From Osedax frankpressi (lineage: Eukaryota; Annelida; Polychaeta; Sabellida; Siboglinidae): 64,000 bases of DNA. Under the pieces are notes generated by a model. That model was not told where the DNA came from and did no database searches. It saw only the letters and a program-made list of their open reading frames with translations. Shown piece after piece: positions 30,201 to 46,531 of the stretch (positions are counted from its first letter, which is position 1; every line of letters starts with the position of its first letter). The DNA lies in assembly GCA_964035775.1 (NCBI GenBank), contig OZ038316.1, positions 31,279,142 through 31,343,141 on the forward strand. The letters are read 5' to 3'. A program made the translations under genes and the position numbers.

Positions 30201-32324
30201 TTACTATTATATTTATATTAATTCATTATCTTACTATTATATTTATATTAATTCATTATCTTACTCTTATATTGATATTAATTCATTATCTTACTATTAT
30301 ATTTATATTAATTCATTATCTTACTATTATATTGATATTAATTCATTATCTTACTATTATATTTATATTAATTCATTATCTTACTATTATATTTATATTA
30401 ATTCATTATCTTACTATTATATTTATATTAATTCATTACCTTACTATTATATTTATATTAATTCATTATCTTACTATTATATTTATATTAATTCATTATA
30501 TTACTATTATATTTATATTAATTCATTATCTTACTATTATATTTATATTAATTCATTACCTTACTATTATATTGATATTAATTCATTATCTTACTATTAT
30601 ATTTATATTAATTCATTATCTTACTATTATATTGATTTTAATTCATTATCTTACTATTATATTTATATTAATTCATTATCTTACTATTATATTTATATTA
30701 ATTCATTATCTTACTATTATATTAATTCACTATCTTACTATTATATTTATATTAATTCATTATCTTACTATTATATTGATATTAATTCATTATCTTACTA
30801 TTATATTTATATTAATTCATTATCTTACTATTATATTTATATTAATTCATTATCTTACTATTATATTTATATTAATTCATTATCTTACTATTATATTTAT
30901 ATTAATTCATTATCTTACTATTATATTGATATTAATTCATTATCTTACTATTATATTTATATTAATTCATTATCTTACTATTATATTTATATTAATTCAT
31001 TATCTTACTATTATATTGATATTAATTCATTATCTTACTATTATATTTATATTAATTCATTATCTTACTATTATATTTATATTAATTCATTATCTTACTA
31101 TTATATTTATATTAATTCATTACCTTACTATTATATTTATATTAATTCATTATCTTACTATTATATTAATTCATTATCTTACTATTATATTTATATTAAT
31201 TCATTATCTTACTATTATATTTATATTAATTCATTATCTTACTATTATATTTATATTAATTCATTATCTTACTATTATATTGATATTAATTCATTATGTT
31301 ACTATTATATTTATATTAATTCATTATCTTACTATTATATTGATATTAATTCATTATCTTACTATTATATTTATATTAATTCATTATCTTACTATTATAT
31401 TTATATTAATTCAATATCTTACTATTATATTAATTCACTATCTTACTATTATATTTATATTAATTCATTATCTTACTATTATATTGATATTAATTCATTA
31501 TCTTACTATTATATTTATATTAATTCATTATCTTACTATTATATTAATTCACTATCTTACTATTATATTTATATTAATTAATTATCTTACTATTATATTT
31601 ATATTAATTCATTATCTTACTATTATATTTATATTAATTCATTATCTTACTATTATATTGATATTAATTCATTATCTTACTATTATATTGATATTAATTC
31701 ATTATCTTACTATTATATTAATTCATTATCTTACTATTATATTTATATTAATTCATTATCTTACTATTATATTAATTCACTATCTTACTATTATATTTAT
31801 ATTAATTCATTATCTTACTATTATATTTATATTAATTCATTATCTTACTATTATATTGATATTAATTCATTATCTTACTATTATATTTATATTAATTCAT
31901 TATCTTACTATTATATTTATATTAATTCATTATCTTACTATTATATTTATATTAATTCATTATCTTACTATTATATTTATATTAATTCATTATCTTACTA
32001 TTATATTGATATTAATTCATTATCTTACTATTATATTTATATTAATTCATTATCTTACTATTATATTTATATTAATTCATTATCTTACTATTATATTGAT
32101 ATTAATTCATTATCTTACTATTATATTTATATTAATTCATTATCTTACTATTATATTTATATTAATTCATTATCTTACTATTATATTTATATTAATTCAT
32201 TACCTTACTATTATATTTATATTAATTCATTATCTTACTATTATATTAATTCATTATCTTACTATTATATTTATATTAATTCATTATCTTACTATTATAT
32301 TTATATTAATTCATTATCTTACTA
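27255..32324. repeat. 5,070-bp block, copy 1
   Basis: Delimited by the TTACATT linker at 27,255 and its repeat at 32,325. It holds L copy 2, an ATATTAC core near 27,573, a TTAGCTTAC core near 27,715, K at 27,952, an alternating series of one GATA and three plain linkers (about 28,905-29,330), a private GATATAAATTC unit at 29,680, and mixed units to 32.3 kb. It contains no J unit. Confidence 0.9.
27381..27469. repeat. Complex module L, copy 2
   Basis: Lies exactly 1,519 bp after copy 1, closing a tandem step whose left and right halves share TTCCTT (25,331 and 26,850) and the CATTATTTTAC unit. The right half has 120 bp more of GATA-linker units between its TTAATATT marker and TTCCTT, and correspondingly less before it. 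Confidence 0.92.
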
Positions 32325-34508
32325 TTACATTAATTCACTATCTTACTATTATATTTATATTAATTCATTACCTTACTATTATATTGATATTAATTCATTA
32401 TCTTACTATTATATTTATATTAATTCATTATCTTACTATTATATTTATATTAATACATTATCTTACTATTATATTAATTCACTATCTTACCATTATATTT
32501 ATATTATTAATTAATTCATTATCTTACTATTATTTTTATATTAATTCATTACCTTACTATTATATTGATATTAATTCATTATCTTACTATTATATTTATA
32601 TTAATTCATTATCTTACTATTATATTTATATTAATTCATTATATTACTATTATATTAATTCACTATCTTACTTTTATATTTATATTAATTCATTATCTTA
32701 CTATTATATTTATATTAATTCATTATCTTACTATTATATTTACATTAATTCATTACCTTACTATTATATTGATATTAATTCATTAGCTTACTATTATATT
32801 TATATTAATTCATTATCTTACTATTATATTGATTTTAATTCATTATCTTACTATTATATTTATATTAATTCATTATCTTACTATTATATTTATATTAATT
32901 CATTATCTTACTATTATATTAATTCACTATCTTACTATTATATTTATATTAATTCATTATCTTACTATTATATTGATATTAATTCATTATCTTACTATTA
33001 TATTTATATTAATTCATTATCTTACAATTTATTTATATTAATTCATTATCTTACTATTATATTTATATTAATTCATTATCTTACTATTATATTTATATTA
33101 ATTCATTATCTTACTATTATATTTATATTAATTCATTATCTTACTATTATATTTATATTAATTCATTATCTTACTATTATATTTATATTAATTCATTATC
33201 TTACTCTTATATTGATATTAATTCATTATCTTACTATTATATTTATATTAATTCATTATCTTACTATTATATTGATATTAATTCATTATCTTACTATTAT
33301 ATTTATATTAATTCATTATCTTAGTATTATATTTATATTAATTCATTATCTTACTATTATATTTATATTAATTCATTACCTTACTATTATATTTATATTA
33401 ATTCATTATCTTACTATTATATTAATTCATTATCTTACTATTATATTTATATTAATTCATTATCTTACTATTATATTTATATTAATTCATTATCTTACTA
33501 TTATATTAATATTAATTCATTACCTTACTATTATATTGATATTAATTCATTATCTTACTATTATATTTATATTAATTCATTATCTTACTATTATATTTAT
33601 ATTAATTCATTATCTTACTATTATATTTATATTAATTCATTATCTTACTATTATATTAATTCACTATCTTACTATTATATTTATATTAATTCATTATCTT
33701 ACTATTATATTGATCTTAATTCATTATCTTACTATTATATTTATATTAATTCATTATCTTACTATTATATTAATTCACTATCTTACTATTATATTTATAT
33801 TAATTCATTATCTTACTATTATATTGATCTTAATTCATTATCTTACTATTATATTTATATTAATTCATTATCTTACTATTATATTTATATTAATTCATTA
33901 TCTTACTATTATATTTATATTAATTCATTATCTTACTATTATATTTATATTAATTCATTATCTTACTATTATATTTATATTAATTCATTATCTTACTATT
34001 ATATTGATATTAATTCATTATCTTACTATTATATTTATATTAATTCATTATCTTACTATTATATTTATATTAATTCATTATCTTACTATTATATTTATAT
34101 TAATTCATTATCTTACTATTATATTGATATTAATTCATTATCTTACTATTATATTGATATTAATTCATTATCTTACTATTATATTGATATTAATTCATTA
34201 TCTTACTATTATATTGATATTAATTCATTATCTTACTATTATATTGATATTAATTCATTATCTTTCTATTATATTGATATTAATTCATTATTTTACTATT
34301 ATATTTATATTAATTCATTATCTTACTATTATATTTATATTAATTCATTATCTTACTATTATATTGATCTTAATTCATTATCTTACTATTATATTTATAT
34401 TAATTCATTATCTTACTATTATATTGATTTTAATTCATTATCTTACTATTATATTTATATTAATTCATTATCTTACTATTATATTTATATTAATTCATTA
34501 TCTTACTA
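32325..34508. repeat. 2,184-bp partial copy inserted between 5,070-bp blocks
   Basis: Positions 32,325 to about 34,120 repeat 27,255 to about 29,020 (offset 5,070, then 5,100 after one unit gained near 33,620). Then about 34,120-34,508 matches about 26,866-27,254 at 7,254 bp, including the TTTCTATT and CATTATTTTAC units. The segment is therefore a join of the start of one block to the tail of the preceding one, as expected from unequal exchange. A private TTAGTATT change lies near 33,323. Confidence 0.87.
32451..32539. repeat. Complex module L, copy 3
   Basis: Offset 5,070 bp from copy 2. The TTACATT linker 126 bp upstream (32,325) and the K unit downstream (33,022) keep the same offset. Confidence 0.92.
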
Positions 34509-36961
34509 TTACATTAATTCACTATCTTACTATTATATTTATATTAATTCATTACCTTACTATTATATTGATATTAATTCATTATCTTACTATTATATTT
34601 ATATTAATTCATTATCTTACTATTATATTTATATTAATACATTATCTTACTATTATATTAATTCACTATCTTACCATTATATTTATATTATTAATTAATT
34701 CATTATCTTACTATTATTTTTATATTAATTCATTACCTTACTATTATATTGATATTAATTCATTATCTTACTATTATATTTATATTAATTCATTATCTTA
34801 CTATTATATTTATATTAATTCATTATATTACTATTATATTAATTCACTATCTTACTTTTATATTTATATTAATTCATTATCTTACTATTATATTTATATT
34901 AATTCATTATCTTACTATTATATTTACATTAATTCATTACCTTACTATTATATTGATATTAATTCATTAGCTTACTATTATATTTATATTAATTCATTAT
35001 CTTACTATTATATTGATTTTAATTCATTATCTTACTATTATATTTATATTAATTCATTATCTTACTATTATATTTATATTAATTCATTATCTTACTATTA
35101 TATTAATTCACTATCTTACTATTATATTTATATTAATTCATTATCTTACTATTATATTGATATTAATTCATTATCTTACTATTATATTTATATTAATTCA
35201 TTATCTTACAATTTATTTATATTAATTCATTATCTTACTATTATATTTATATTAATTCATTATCTTACTATTATATTTATATTAATTCATTATCTTACTA
35301 TTATATTTATATTAATTCATTATCTTACTATTATATTTATATTAATTCATTATCTTACTATTATATTTATATTAATTCATTATCTTACTCTTATATTGAT
35401 ATTAATTCATTATCTTACTATTATATTTATATTAATTCATTATCTTACTATTATATTGATATTAATTCATTATCTTACTATTATATTTATATTAATTCAT
35501 TATCTTACTATTATATTTATATTAATTCATTATCTTACTATTATATTTATATTAATTCATTACCTTACTATTATATTTATATTAATTCATTATCTTACTA
35601 TTATATTAATTCATTATCTTACTATTATATTTATATTAATTCATTATCTTACTATTATATTTATATTAATTCATTATCTTACTATTATATTAATATTAAT
35701 TCATTACCTTACTATTATATTGATATTAATTCATTATCTTACTATTATATTTATATTAATTCATTATCTTACTATTATATTTATATTAATTCATTATCTT
35801 ACTATTATATTAATTCACTATCTTACTATTATATTTATATTAATTCATTATCTTACTATTATATTGATCTTAATTCATTATCTTACTATTATATTTATAT
35901 TAATTCATTATCTTACTATTATATTAATTCACTATCTTACTATTATATTTATATTAATTCATTATCTTACTATTATATTGATCTTAATTCATTATCTTAC
36001 TATTATATTTATATTAATTCATTATCTTACTATTATATTTATATTAATTCATTATCTTACTATTATATTTATATTAATTCATTATCTTACTATTATATTT
36101 ATATTAATTCATTATCTTACTATTATATTTATATTAATTCATTATCTTACTATTATATTGATATTAATTCATTATCTTACTATTATATTTATATTAATTC
36201 ATTATCTTACTATTATATTTATATTAATTCATTATCTTACTATTATATTTATATTAATTCATTATCTTACTATTATATTGATATTAATTCATTATCTTAC
36301 TATTATATTTATATTAATTCATTATCTTACTATTATATTTATATTAATTCATTATCTTACTATTATATTTATATTAATTCATTATCTTACTATTATATTG
36401 ATATTAATTCATTATCTTACTATTATATTTATATTAATTCATTATCTTACTATTATATTTATATTAATTCATTATCTTACTATTATATTTATATTAATTC
36501 ATTATCTTACTATTATATTGATATTAATTCATTATCTTACTATTATATTTATATTAATTCATTATCTTACTATTATATTTATATTAATTCATTATCTTAC
36601 TCTTATATTGATATTAATTCATTATCTTACTATTATATTTATATTAATTCATTATCTTACTATTATATTGATATTAATTCATTATCTTACTATTATATTG
36701 ATATTAATTCATTATCTTACTATTATATTTATATTAATTCATTATCTTACTATTATATTTATATTAATTCATTATCTTACTATTATATTTATATTAATTC
36801 ATTATCTTACTATTATATTTATATTAATTCATTATCTTACTATTATATTGATATTAATTCATTACCTTACTATTATATTTATATTAATTCATTATCTTAC
36901 TATTATATTAATTCACTATCTTACTATTATATTGATATAAATTCATTATCTTACTATTATA
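34509..36961. repeat. 5,070-bp block, copy 2, first part
   Basis: Repeats 27,255-29,707 at a constant 7,254-bp offset, including L, the ATATTAC core, K, the one-GATA-three-plain series and the GATATAAATTC unit (36,934). I found no unit gained or lost over this part. Confidence 0.9.
34635..34723. repeat. Complex module L, copy 4
   Basis: Offset 2,184 bp from copy 3 and 7,254 bp from copy 2. K at 35,206 matches K at 27,952 at the same 7,254-bp offset. Confidence 0.92.
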
Positions 36962-39900
36962 TTGATATTAATTCATTATCTTACTATTATATTTATATTA
37001 ATTCATTATCTTACTATTATATTTATATTAATTCATTATCTTACTATTATATTGATCTTAATTCATTATCTTACTATTATATTTATATTAATTCATTATC
37101 TTACTATTATATTGATTTTAATTCATTATCTTACTATTATATTTATATTAATTCATTATCTTACTATTATATTTATATTAATTCATTATCTTACTATTAT
37201 ATTAATTCACTATCTTACTATTATATTTATATTAATTCATTATCTTACTATTATATTTATATTAATTCATTATCTTACTATTATATTTATATTAATTCAT
37301 TATCTTACTATTATATTGATATTAATTCATTATCTTACTATTATATTTATATTAATTCATTATCTTACTATTATATTTATATTAATTCATTATCTTACTA
37401 TTATATTTATATTAATTCATTATCTTACTATTATATTGATATTAATTCATTATCTTACTATTATATTTATATTAATTCATTATCTTACTATTATATTTAT
37501 ATTAATTCATTATCTTACTCTTATATTGATATTAATTCATTATCTTACTATTATATTTATATTAATTCATTATCTTACTATTATATTGATATTAATTCAT
37601 TATCTTACTATTATATTTATATTAATTCATTATCTTACTATTATATTTATATTAATTCATTATCTTACTATTATATTTATATTAATTCATTACCTTACTA
37701 TTATATTTATATTAATTCATTATCTTACTATTATATTTATATTAATTCATTATATTACTATTATATTTATATTAATTCATTATCTTACTATTATATTTAT
37801 ATTAATTCATTACCTTACTATTATATTGATATTAATTCATTATCTTACTATTATATTTATATTAATTCATTATCTTACTATTATATTGATTTTAATTCAT
37901 TATCTTACTATTATATTTATATTAATTCATTATCTTACTATTATATTTATATTAATTCATTATCTTACTATTATATTAATTCACTATCTTACTATTATAT
38001 TTATATTAATTCATTATCTTACTATTATATTGATATTAATTCATTATCTTACTATTATATTTATATTAATTCATTATCTTACTATTATATTTATATTAAT
38101 TCATTATCTTACTATTATATTTATATTAATTCATTATCTTACTATTATATTTATATTAATTCATTATCTTACTATTATATTGATATTAATTCATTATCTT
38201 ACTATTATATTTATATTAATTCATTATCTTACTATTATATTTATATTAATTCATTATCTTACTATTATATTGATATTAATTCATTATCTTACTATTATAT
38301 TTATATTAATTCATTATCTTACTATTATATTTATATTAATTCATTATCTTACTATTATATTTATATTAATTCATTACCTTACTATTATATTTATATTAAT
38401 TCATTATCTTACTATTATATTAATTCATTATCTTACTATTATATTTATATTAATTCATTATCTTACTATTATATTTATATTAATTCATTATCTTACTATT
38501 ATATTTATATTAATTCATTATCTTACTATTATATTGATATTAATTCATTATGTTACTATTATATTTATATTAATTCATTATCTTACTATTATATTGATAT
38601 TAATTCATTATCTTACTATTATATTTATATTAATTCATTATCTTACTATTATATTTATATTAATTCAATATCTTACTATTATATTAATTCACTATCTTAC
38701 TATTATATTTATATTAATTCATTATCTTACTATTATATTGATATTAATTCATTATCTTACTATTATATTTATATTAATTCATTATCTTACTATTATATTA
38801 ATTCACTATCTTACTATTATATTTATATTAATTCATTATCTTACTATTATATTTATATTAATTCATTATCTTACTATTATATTTATATTAATTCATTATC
38901 TTACTATTATATTGATATTAATTCATTATCTTACTATTATATTGATATTAATTCATTATCTTACTATTATATTAATTCATTATCTTACTATTATATTTAT
39001 ATTAATTCATTATCTTACTATTATATTAATTCACTATCTTACTATTATATTTATATTAATTCATTATCTTACTATTATATTTATATTAATTCATTATCTT
39101 ACTATTATATTGATATTAATTCATTATCTTACTATTATATTTATATTAATTCATTATCTTACTATTATATTTATATTAATTCATTATCTTACTATTATAT
39201 TTATATTAATTCATTATCTTACTATTATATTTATATTAATTCATTATCTTACTATTATATTGATATTAATTCATTATCTTACTATTATATTTATATTAAT
39301 TCATTATCTTACTATTATATTTATATTAATTCATTATCTTACTATTATATTGATATTAATTCATTATCTTACTATTATATTTATATTAATTCATTATCTT
39401 ACTATTATATTTATATTAATTCATTATCTTACTATTATATTTATATTAATTCATTACCTTACTATTATATTTATATTAATTCATTATCTTACTATTATAT
39501 TAATTCATTATCTTACTATTATATTTATATTAATTCATTATCTTACTATTATATTTATATTAATTCATTATCTTACTATTATATTTATATTAATTCATTA
39601 CCTTACTATTATATTGATATTAATTCATTATCTTACTATTATATTTATATTAATTCATTATCTTACTATTGATATTAATATAATATATTGATATTAATTC
39701 ATTATCTTACTATTATATTTATATTAATTCATTATCTTACTATTATATTAATTCACTATCTTACTATTATATTTATATTAATTCATTATCTTACTATTAT
39801 ATTGATCTTAATTCATTATCTTACTATTATATTTATATTAATTCATTATCTTACTATTATATAGATTTTAATTCATTATCTTACTATTATATTTATATTA

Positions 39901-40959
39901 ATTCATTATCTTACTATTATATTAATTCACTATCTTACTATTATATTGATATTAATTCATTATCTTACTATTATATTTATATTAATTCATTATCTTACTA
40001 TTATATTTATATTAATTCATTATCTTACTATTATATTAATTCACTATCTTACTATTATATTTATATTAATTTATTATCTTACTATTATATTTATATTAAT
40101 TCATTACCTTACTATTATATTGATCTTAATTCATTATCTTACTATTATATTTATATTAATTCATTATCTTACGATTATATTAATACACTATCTTACTATT
40201 ATATTGATATTAATTCATTATCTTACTATTATATTTATATTAATTCATTATCTTACTATTATATTTATATTAATTCATTATCTTACTATTATATTAATTC
40301 ACTATCTTACTATTATATTTATATTAATTCATTATCTTACTATTATATTTATATTAATTCATTATCTTACTATTATATTGATATTAATTCATTATCTTAC
40401 TATTATATTGATATTAATTCATTATCTTACTATTATATTAATTCATTATCTTACTATTATATTTATATTAATTCATTATCTTACTATTATATTAATTCAC
40501 TATCTTACTATTATATTTATATTAATTCATTATCTTACTATTATATTTATATTAATTCATTATCTTACTATTATATTGATATTAATTCATTATCTTACTA
40601 TTATATTTATATTAATTCATTATCTTACTATTATATTTATATTAATTCATTATCTTACTATTATATTTATATTAATTCATTATCTTACTATTATATTTAT
40701 ATTAATTCATTATCTTACTATTATATTGATATTAATTCATTATCTTACTATTATATTTATATTAATTCATTATCTTACTATTATATTTATATTAATTCAT
40801 TATCTTACTCTTATATTGATATTAATTCATTATCTTACTATTATATTGATATTAATTCATTACCTTACTATTATATTTATATTAATTCATTATCTTACTA
40901 TTATATTAATTCACTATCTTACTATTATATTGATATAAATTCATTATCTTACTATTATA
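36962..40959. repeat. 4-kb block, copy 1 (3,998 bp)
   Basis: The first 2 kb or more continues the 7,254-bp match to 29,708 onward (a TATG-type TTATGTTAC core and an AATATC core near 38,550 and 38,670 are shared with about 31,297 and 31,415). J at 39,669 follows. The block ends with GATATAAATTC at 40,932, exactly 3,998 bp after the one at 36,934. It includes a CpG at 40,172-40,173 and a TATATAGATT linker near 39,864. Confidence 0.88.
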
Positions 40960-43900
40960 TTGATATTAATTCATTATCTTACTATTATATTTATATTAAT
41001 TCATTATCTTACTATTATATTTATATTAATTCATTATCTTACTATTATATTGATCTTAATTCATTATCTTACTATTATATTTATATTAATTCATTATCTT
41101 ACTATTATATTGATTTTAATTCATTATCTTACTATTATATTTATATTAATTCATTATCTTACTATTATATTTATATTAATTCATTATCTTACTATTATAT
41201 TAATTCACTATCTTACTATTATATTTATATTAATTCATTATCTTACTATTATATTTATATTAATTCATTATCTTACTATTATATTTATATTAATTCATTA
41301 TCTTACTATTATATTGATATTAATTCATTATCTTACTATTATATTTATATTAATTCATTATCTTACTATTATATTTATATTAATTCATTATCTTACTATT
41401 ATATTTATATTAATTCATTATCTTACTATTATATTGATATTAATTCATTATCTTACTATTATATTTATATTAATTCATTATCTTACTATTATATTTATAT
41501 TAATTCATTATCTTACTCTTATATTGATATTAATTCATTATCTTACTATTATATTTATATTAATTCATTATCTTACTATTATATTGATATTAATTCATTA
41601 TCTTACTATTATATTTATATTAATTCATTATCTTACTATTATATTTATATTAATTCATTATCTTACTATTATATTTATATTAATTCATTACCTTACTATT
41701 ATATTTATATTAATTCATTATCTTACTATTATATTTATATTAATTCATTATATTACTATTATATTTATATTAATTCATTATCTTACTATTATATTTATAT
41801 TAATTCATTACCTTACTATTATATTGATATTAATTCATTATCTTACTATTATATTTATATTAATTCATTATCTTACTATTATATTGATTTTAATTCATTA
41901 TCTTACTATTATATTTATATTAATTCATTATCTTACTATTATATTTATATTAATTCATTATCTTACTATTATATTAATTCACTATCTTACTATTATATTT
42001 ATATTAATTCATTATCTTACTATTATATTGATATTAATTCATTATCTTACTATTATATTTATATTAATTCATTATCTTACTATTATATTTATATTAATTC
42101 ATTATCTTACTATTATATTTATATTAATTCATTATCTTACTATTATATTTATATTAATTCATTATCTTACTATTATATTGATATTAATTCATTATCTTAC
42201 TATTATATTTATATTAATTCATTATCTTACTATTATATTTATATTAATTCATTATCTTACTATTATATTGATATTAATTCATTATCTTACTATTATATTT
42301 ATATTAATTCATTATCTTACTATTATATTTATATTAATTCATTATCTTACTATTATATTTATATTAATTCATTACCTTACTATTATATTTATATTAATTC
42401 ATTATCTTACTATTATATTAATTCATTATCTTACTATTATATTTATATTAATTCATTATCTTACTATTATATTTATATTAATTCATTATCTTACTATTAT
42501 ATTGATATTAATTCATTATGTTACTATTATATTTATATTAATTCATTATCTTACTATTATATTGATATTAATTCATTATCTTACTATTATATTTATATTA
42601 ATTCATTATCTTACTATTATATTTATATTAATTCAATATCTTACTATTATATTAATTCACTATCTTACTATTATATTTATATTAATTCATTATCTTACTA
42701 TTATATTGATATTAATTCATTATCTTACTATTATATTTATATTAATTCATTATCTTACTATTATATTAATTCACTATCTTATTATTATATTTATATTAAT
42801 TAATTATCTTATTATTATATTTATATTAATTCATTATCTTACTATTATATTTATATTAATTCATTATCTTACTATTATATTGATATTAATTCATTATCTT
42901 ACTATTATATTGATATTAATTCATTATCTTACTATTATATTAATTCATTATCTTACTATTATATTTATATTAATTCATTATCTTACTATTATATTAATTC
43001 ACTATCTTACTATTATATTTATATTAATTCATTATCTTACTATTATATTTATATTAATTCATTATCTTACTATTATATTGATATTAATTCATTATCTTAC
43101 TATTATATTTATATTAATTCATTATCTTACTATTATATTTATATTAATTCATTATCTTACTATTATATTTATATTAATTCATTATCTTACTATTATATTT
43201 ATATTAATTCATTATCTTACTATTATATTGATATTAATTCATTATCTTACTATTATATTTATATTAATTCATTATCTTACTATTATATTTATATTAATTC
43301 ATTATCTTACTATTATATTGATATTAATTCATTATCTTACTATTATATTTATATTAATTCATTATCTTACTATTATATTTATATTAATTCATTATCTTAC
43401 TATTATATTTATATTAATTCATTACCTTACTATTATATTTATATTAATTCATTATCTTACTATTATATTAATTCATTATCTTACTATTATATTTATATTA
43501 ATTCATTATCTTACTATTATATTTATATTAATTCATTATCTTACTATTATATTTATATTAATTCATTACCTTACTATTATATTGATATTAATTCATTATC
43601 TTACTATTATATTTATATTAATTCATTATCTTACTATTGATATTAATATAATATATTGATATTAATTCATTATCTTACTATTATATTTATATTAATTCAT
43701 TATCTTACTATTATATTAATTCACTATCTTACTATTATATTTATATTAACTCATTATCTTACTATTATATTGATCTTAATTCATTATCTTACTATTATAT
43801 TTATATTAATTCATTATCTTACTATTATATAGATTTTAATTCATTATCTTACTATTATATTTATATTAATTCATTATCTTACTATTATATTAATTCACTA

Positions 43901-44800
43901 TCTTACTATTATATTGATATTAATTCATTATCTTACTATTATATTTATATTAATTCATTATCTTACTATTATATTTATATTAATTCATTATCTTACTATT
44001 ATATTAATTCACTATCTTACTATTATATTTATATTAATTTATTATCTTACTATTATATTTATATTAATTCATTACCTTACTATTATATTGATCTTAATTC
44101 ATTATCTTACTATTATATTTATATTAATTCATTATCTTACGATTATATTAATACACTATCTTACTATTATATTGATATTAATTCATTATCTTACTATTAT
44201 ATTTATATTAATTCATTATCTTACTATTATATTTATATTAATTCATTATCTTACTATTATATTAATTCACTATCTTACTATTATATTTATATTAATTCAT
44301 TATCTTACTATTATATTTATATTAATTCATTATCTTACTATTATATTGATATTAATTCATTATCTTACTATTATATTGATATTAATTCATTATCTTACTA
44401 TTATATTAATTCATTATCTTACTATTATATTTATATTAATTCATTATCTTACTATTATATTAATTCACTATCTTACTATTATATTTATATTAATTCATTA
44501 TCTTACTATTATATTTATATTAATTCATTATCTTACTATTATATTGATATTAATTCATTATCTTACTATTATATTTATATTAATTCATTATCTTACTATT
44601 ATATTTATATTAATTAATTATCTTACTATTATATTTATATTAATTCATTATCTTACTATTATATTTATATTAATTCATTATCTTACTATTATATTGATAT
44701 TAATTCATTATCTTACTATTATATTTATATTAATTCATTATCTTACTATTATATTTATATTAATTCATTATCTTACTCTTATATTGATATTAATTCATTA
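40960..44800. repeat. 4-kb block, copy 2
   Basis: Repeats 36,962-40,830. The offset starts at 3,998 bp and falls to 3,968 bp (J 39,669 and 43,637; CpG 40,172 and 44,140) because one 30-bp unit is missing near 42,480. Copy-specific changes are two CTTATTAT cores near 42,780 and 42,810 and a TTAACTC core near 43,748. The match ends near 44,800 after the ACTCT unit. Confidence 0.88.
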
Positions 44801-46531
44801 TCTTACTATTATATTTATATTAATTCATTATCTTACTATTATATTGATATTAATTCATTATCTTACTATTATATTTATATTAATTCATTATCTTACTATT
44901 ATATTTATATTAATTCATTATCTTACTATTATATTTATATTAATTCATTACCTTACTATTATATTTATATTAATTCATTATCTTACTATTATATTTATAT
45001 TAATTCATTATCTTACTCTTATATTGATATTAATTCATTATCTTACTATTATATTTATATTAATTCATTATCTTACTATTATATTGATATTAATTCATTA
45101 TCTTACTATTATATTTATATTAATTCATTATCTTACTATTAAATTTATATTAATTCATTATCTTACTATTATATTTATATTAATTCATTACCTTACTATT
45201 ATATTTATATTAATTCATTATCTTACTATTATATTAATTCATTATCTTACTATTATATTTATATTAATTCATTATCTTACTATTATATTTATATTAATTC
45301 ATTATCTTACTATTATATTTATATTAATTCATTACCTTACTATTATATTGATATTAATTCATTATCTTACTATTATATTTATATTAATTCATTATCTTAC
45401 TATTGATATTAATATAATATATTGATATTAATTCATTATCTTACTATTATATTAATTCACTATCTTACTATTATATTTATATTAATTCATTATCTTACTA
45501 TTATATTGATCTTAATTCATTATCTTACTATTATATTTATATTAATTCATTATCTTACTATTATATAGATTTTAATTCATTATCTTACTATTATATTTAT
45601 ATTAATTCATTATCTTACTATTATATTTATATTAATTCATTATCTTACTATTATATTAATTCACTATCTTACTATTATATTGATATTAATTCATTATCTT
45701 ACTATTATATTTATATTAATTCATTATCTTACTATTATATTTATATTAATTCATTATCTTACTATTATATTGATATTAATTCATTATCTTACTATTATAT
45801 ATTAATTCATTATCTTACTATTATATTTATATTAATTCATTATCTTACTATTATATTTATATTAATTCATTATCTTACTATTATATTAATTCACTATCTT
45901 ACTATTATATTTATATTAATTTATTATCTTACTATTATATTTATATTAATTCATTACCTTACTATTATATTGATCTTAATTCATTATCTTACTATTATAT
46001 TTATATTAATTCATTATCTTACGATTATTTTAATTCACTATCTTACTATTATATTGATATTAATTCATTATCTTACTATTATATTTATATTAATTCATTA
46101 TCTTACTATTATATTTATATTAATTCATTATCTTACTATTATATTAATTCACTATCTTACTATTATATTTATATTAATTCATTATCTTACTATTATATTT
46201 ATATTAATTCATTACCTTACTATTATATTGATCTTAATTCATTATCTTACTATTATATTGATCTTAATTCATTATCTTACTATTATATTTATATTAATTC
46301 ATTATCTTACTATTATATTAATTCACTATCTTACTATTATATTTATATTAATTCATTACCTTACTATATTGATATTAATTCATTATCTTACTATTATATT
46401 TATATTAATTCATTATCTTACTATTATATTTATATTAATTCATTATCTTACTATTATATTAATTCACTATCTTACTATTATATTTATATTAATTCATTAT
46501 CTTACTATTATATTTATATTAATTCATTATC
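44801..46531. repeat. Patchwork of plain, GATA and short units with one J
   Basis: Contains ACTCT units, a private ATTAAATTTATA linker near 45,140, J at 45,403, a TATATAGATT linker near 45,566, a one-off 26-bp unit near 45,800 (linker TATATA), a CpG at 46,022-46,023 and a 27-bp unit near 46,366. Unit order resembles 39.7-40.4 kb in part, but I could not fix one offset. Confidence 0.8.
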
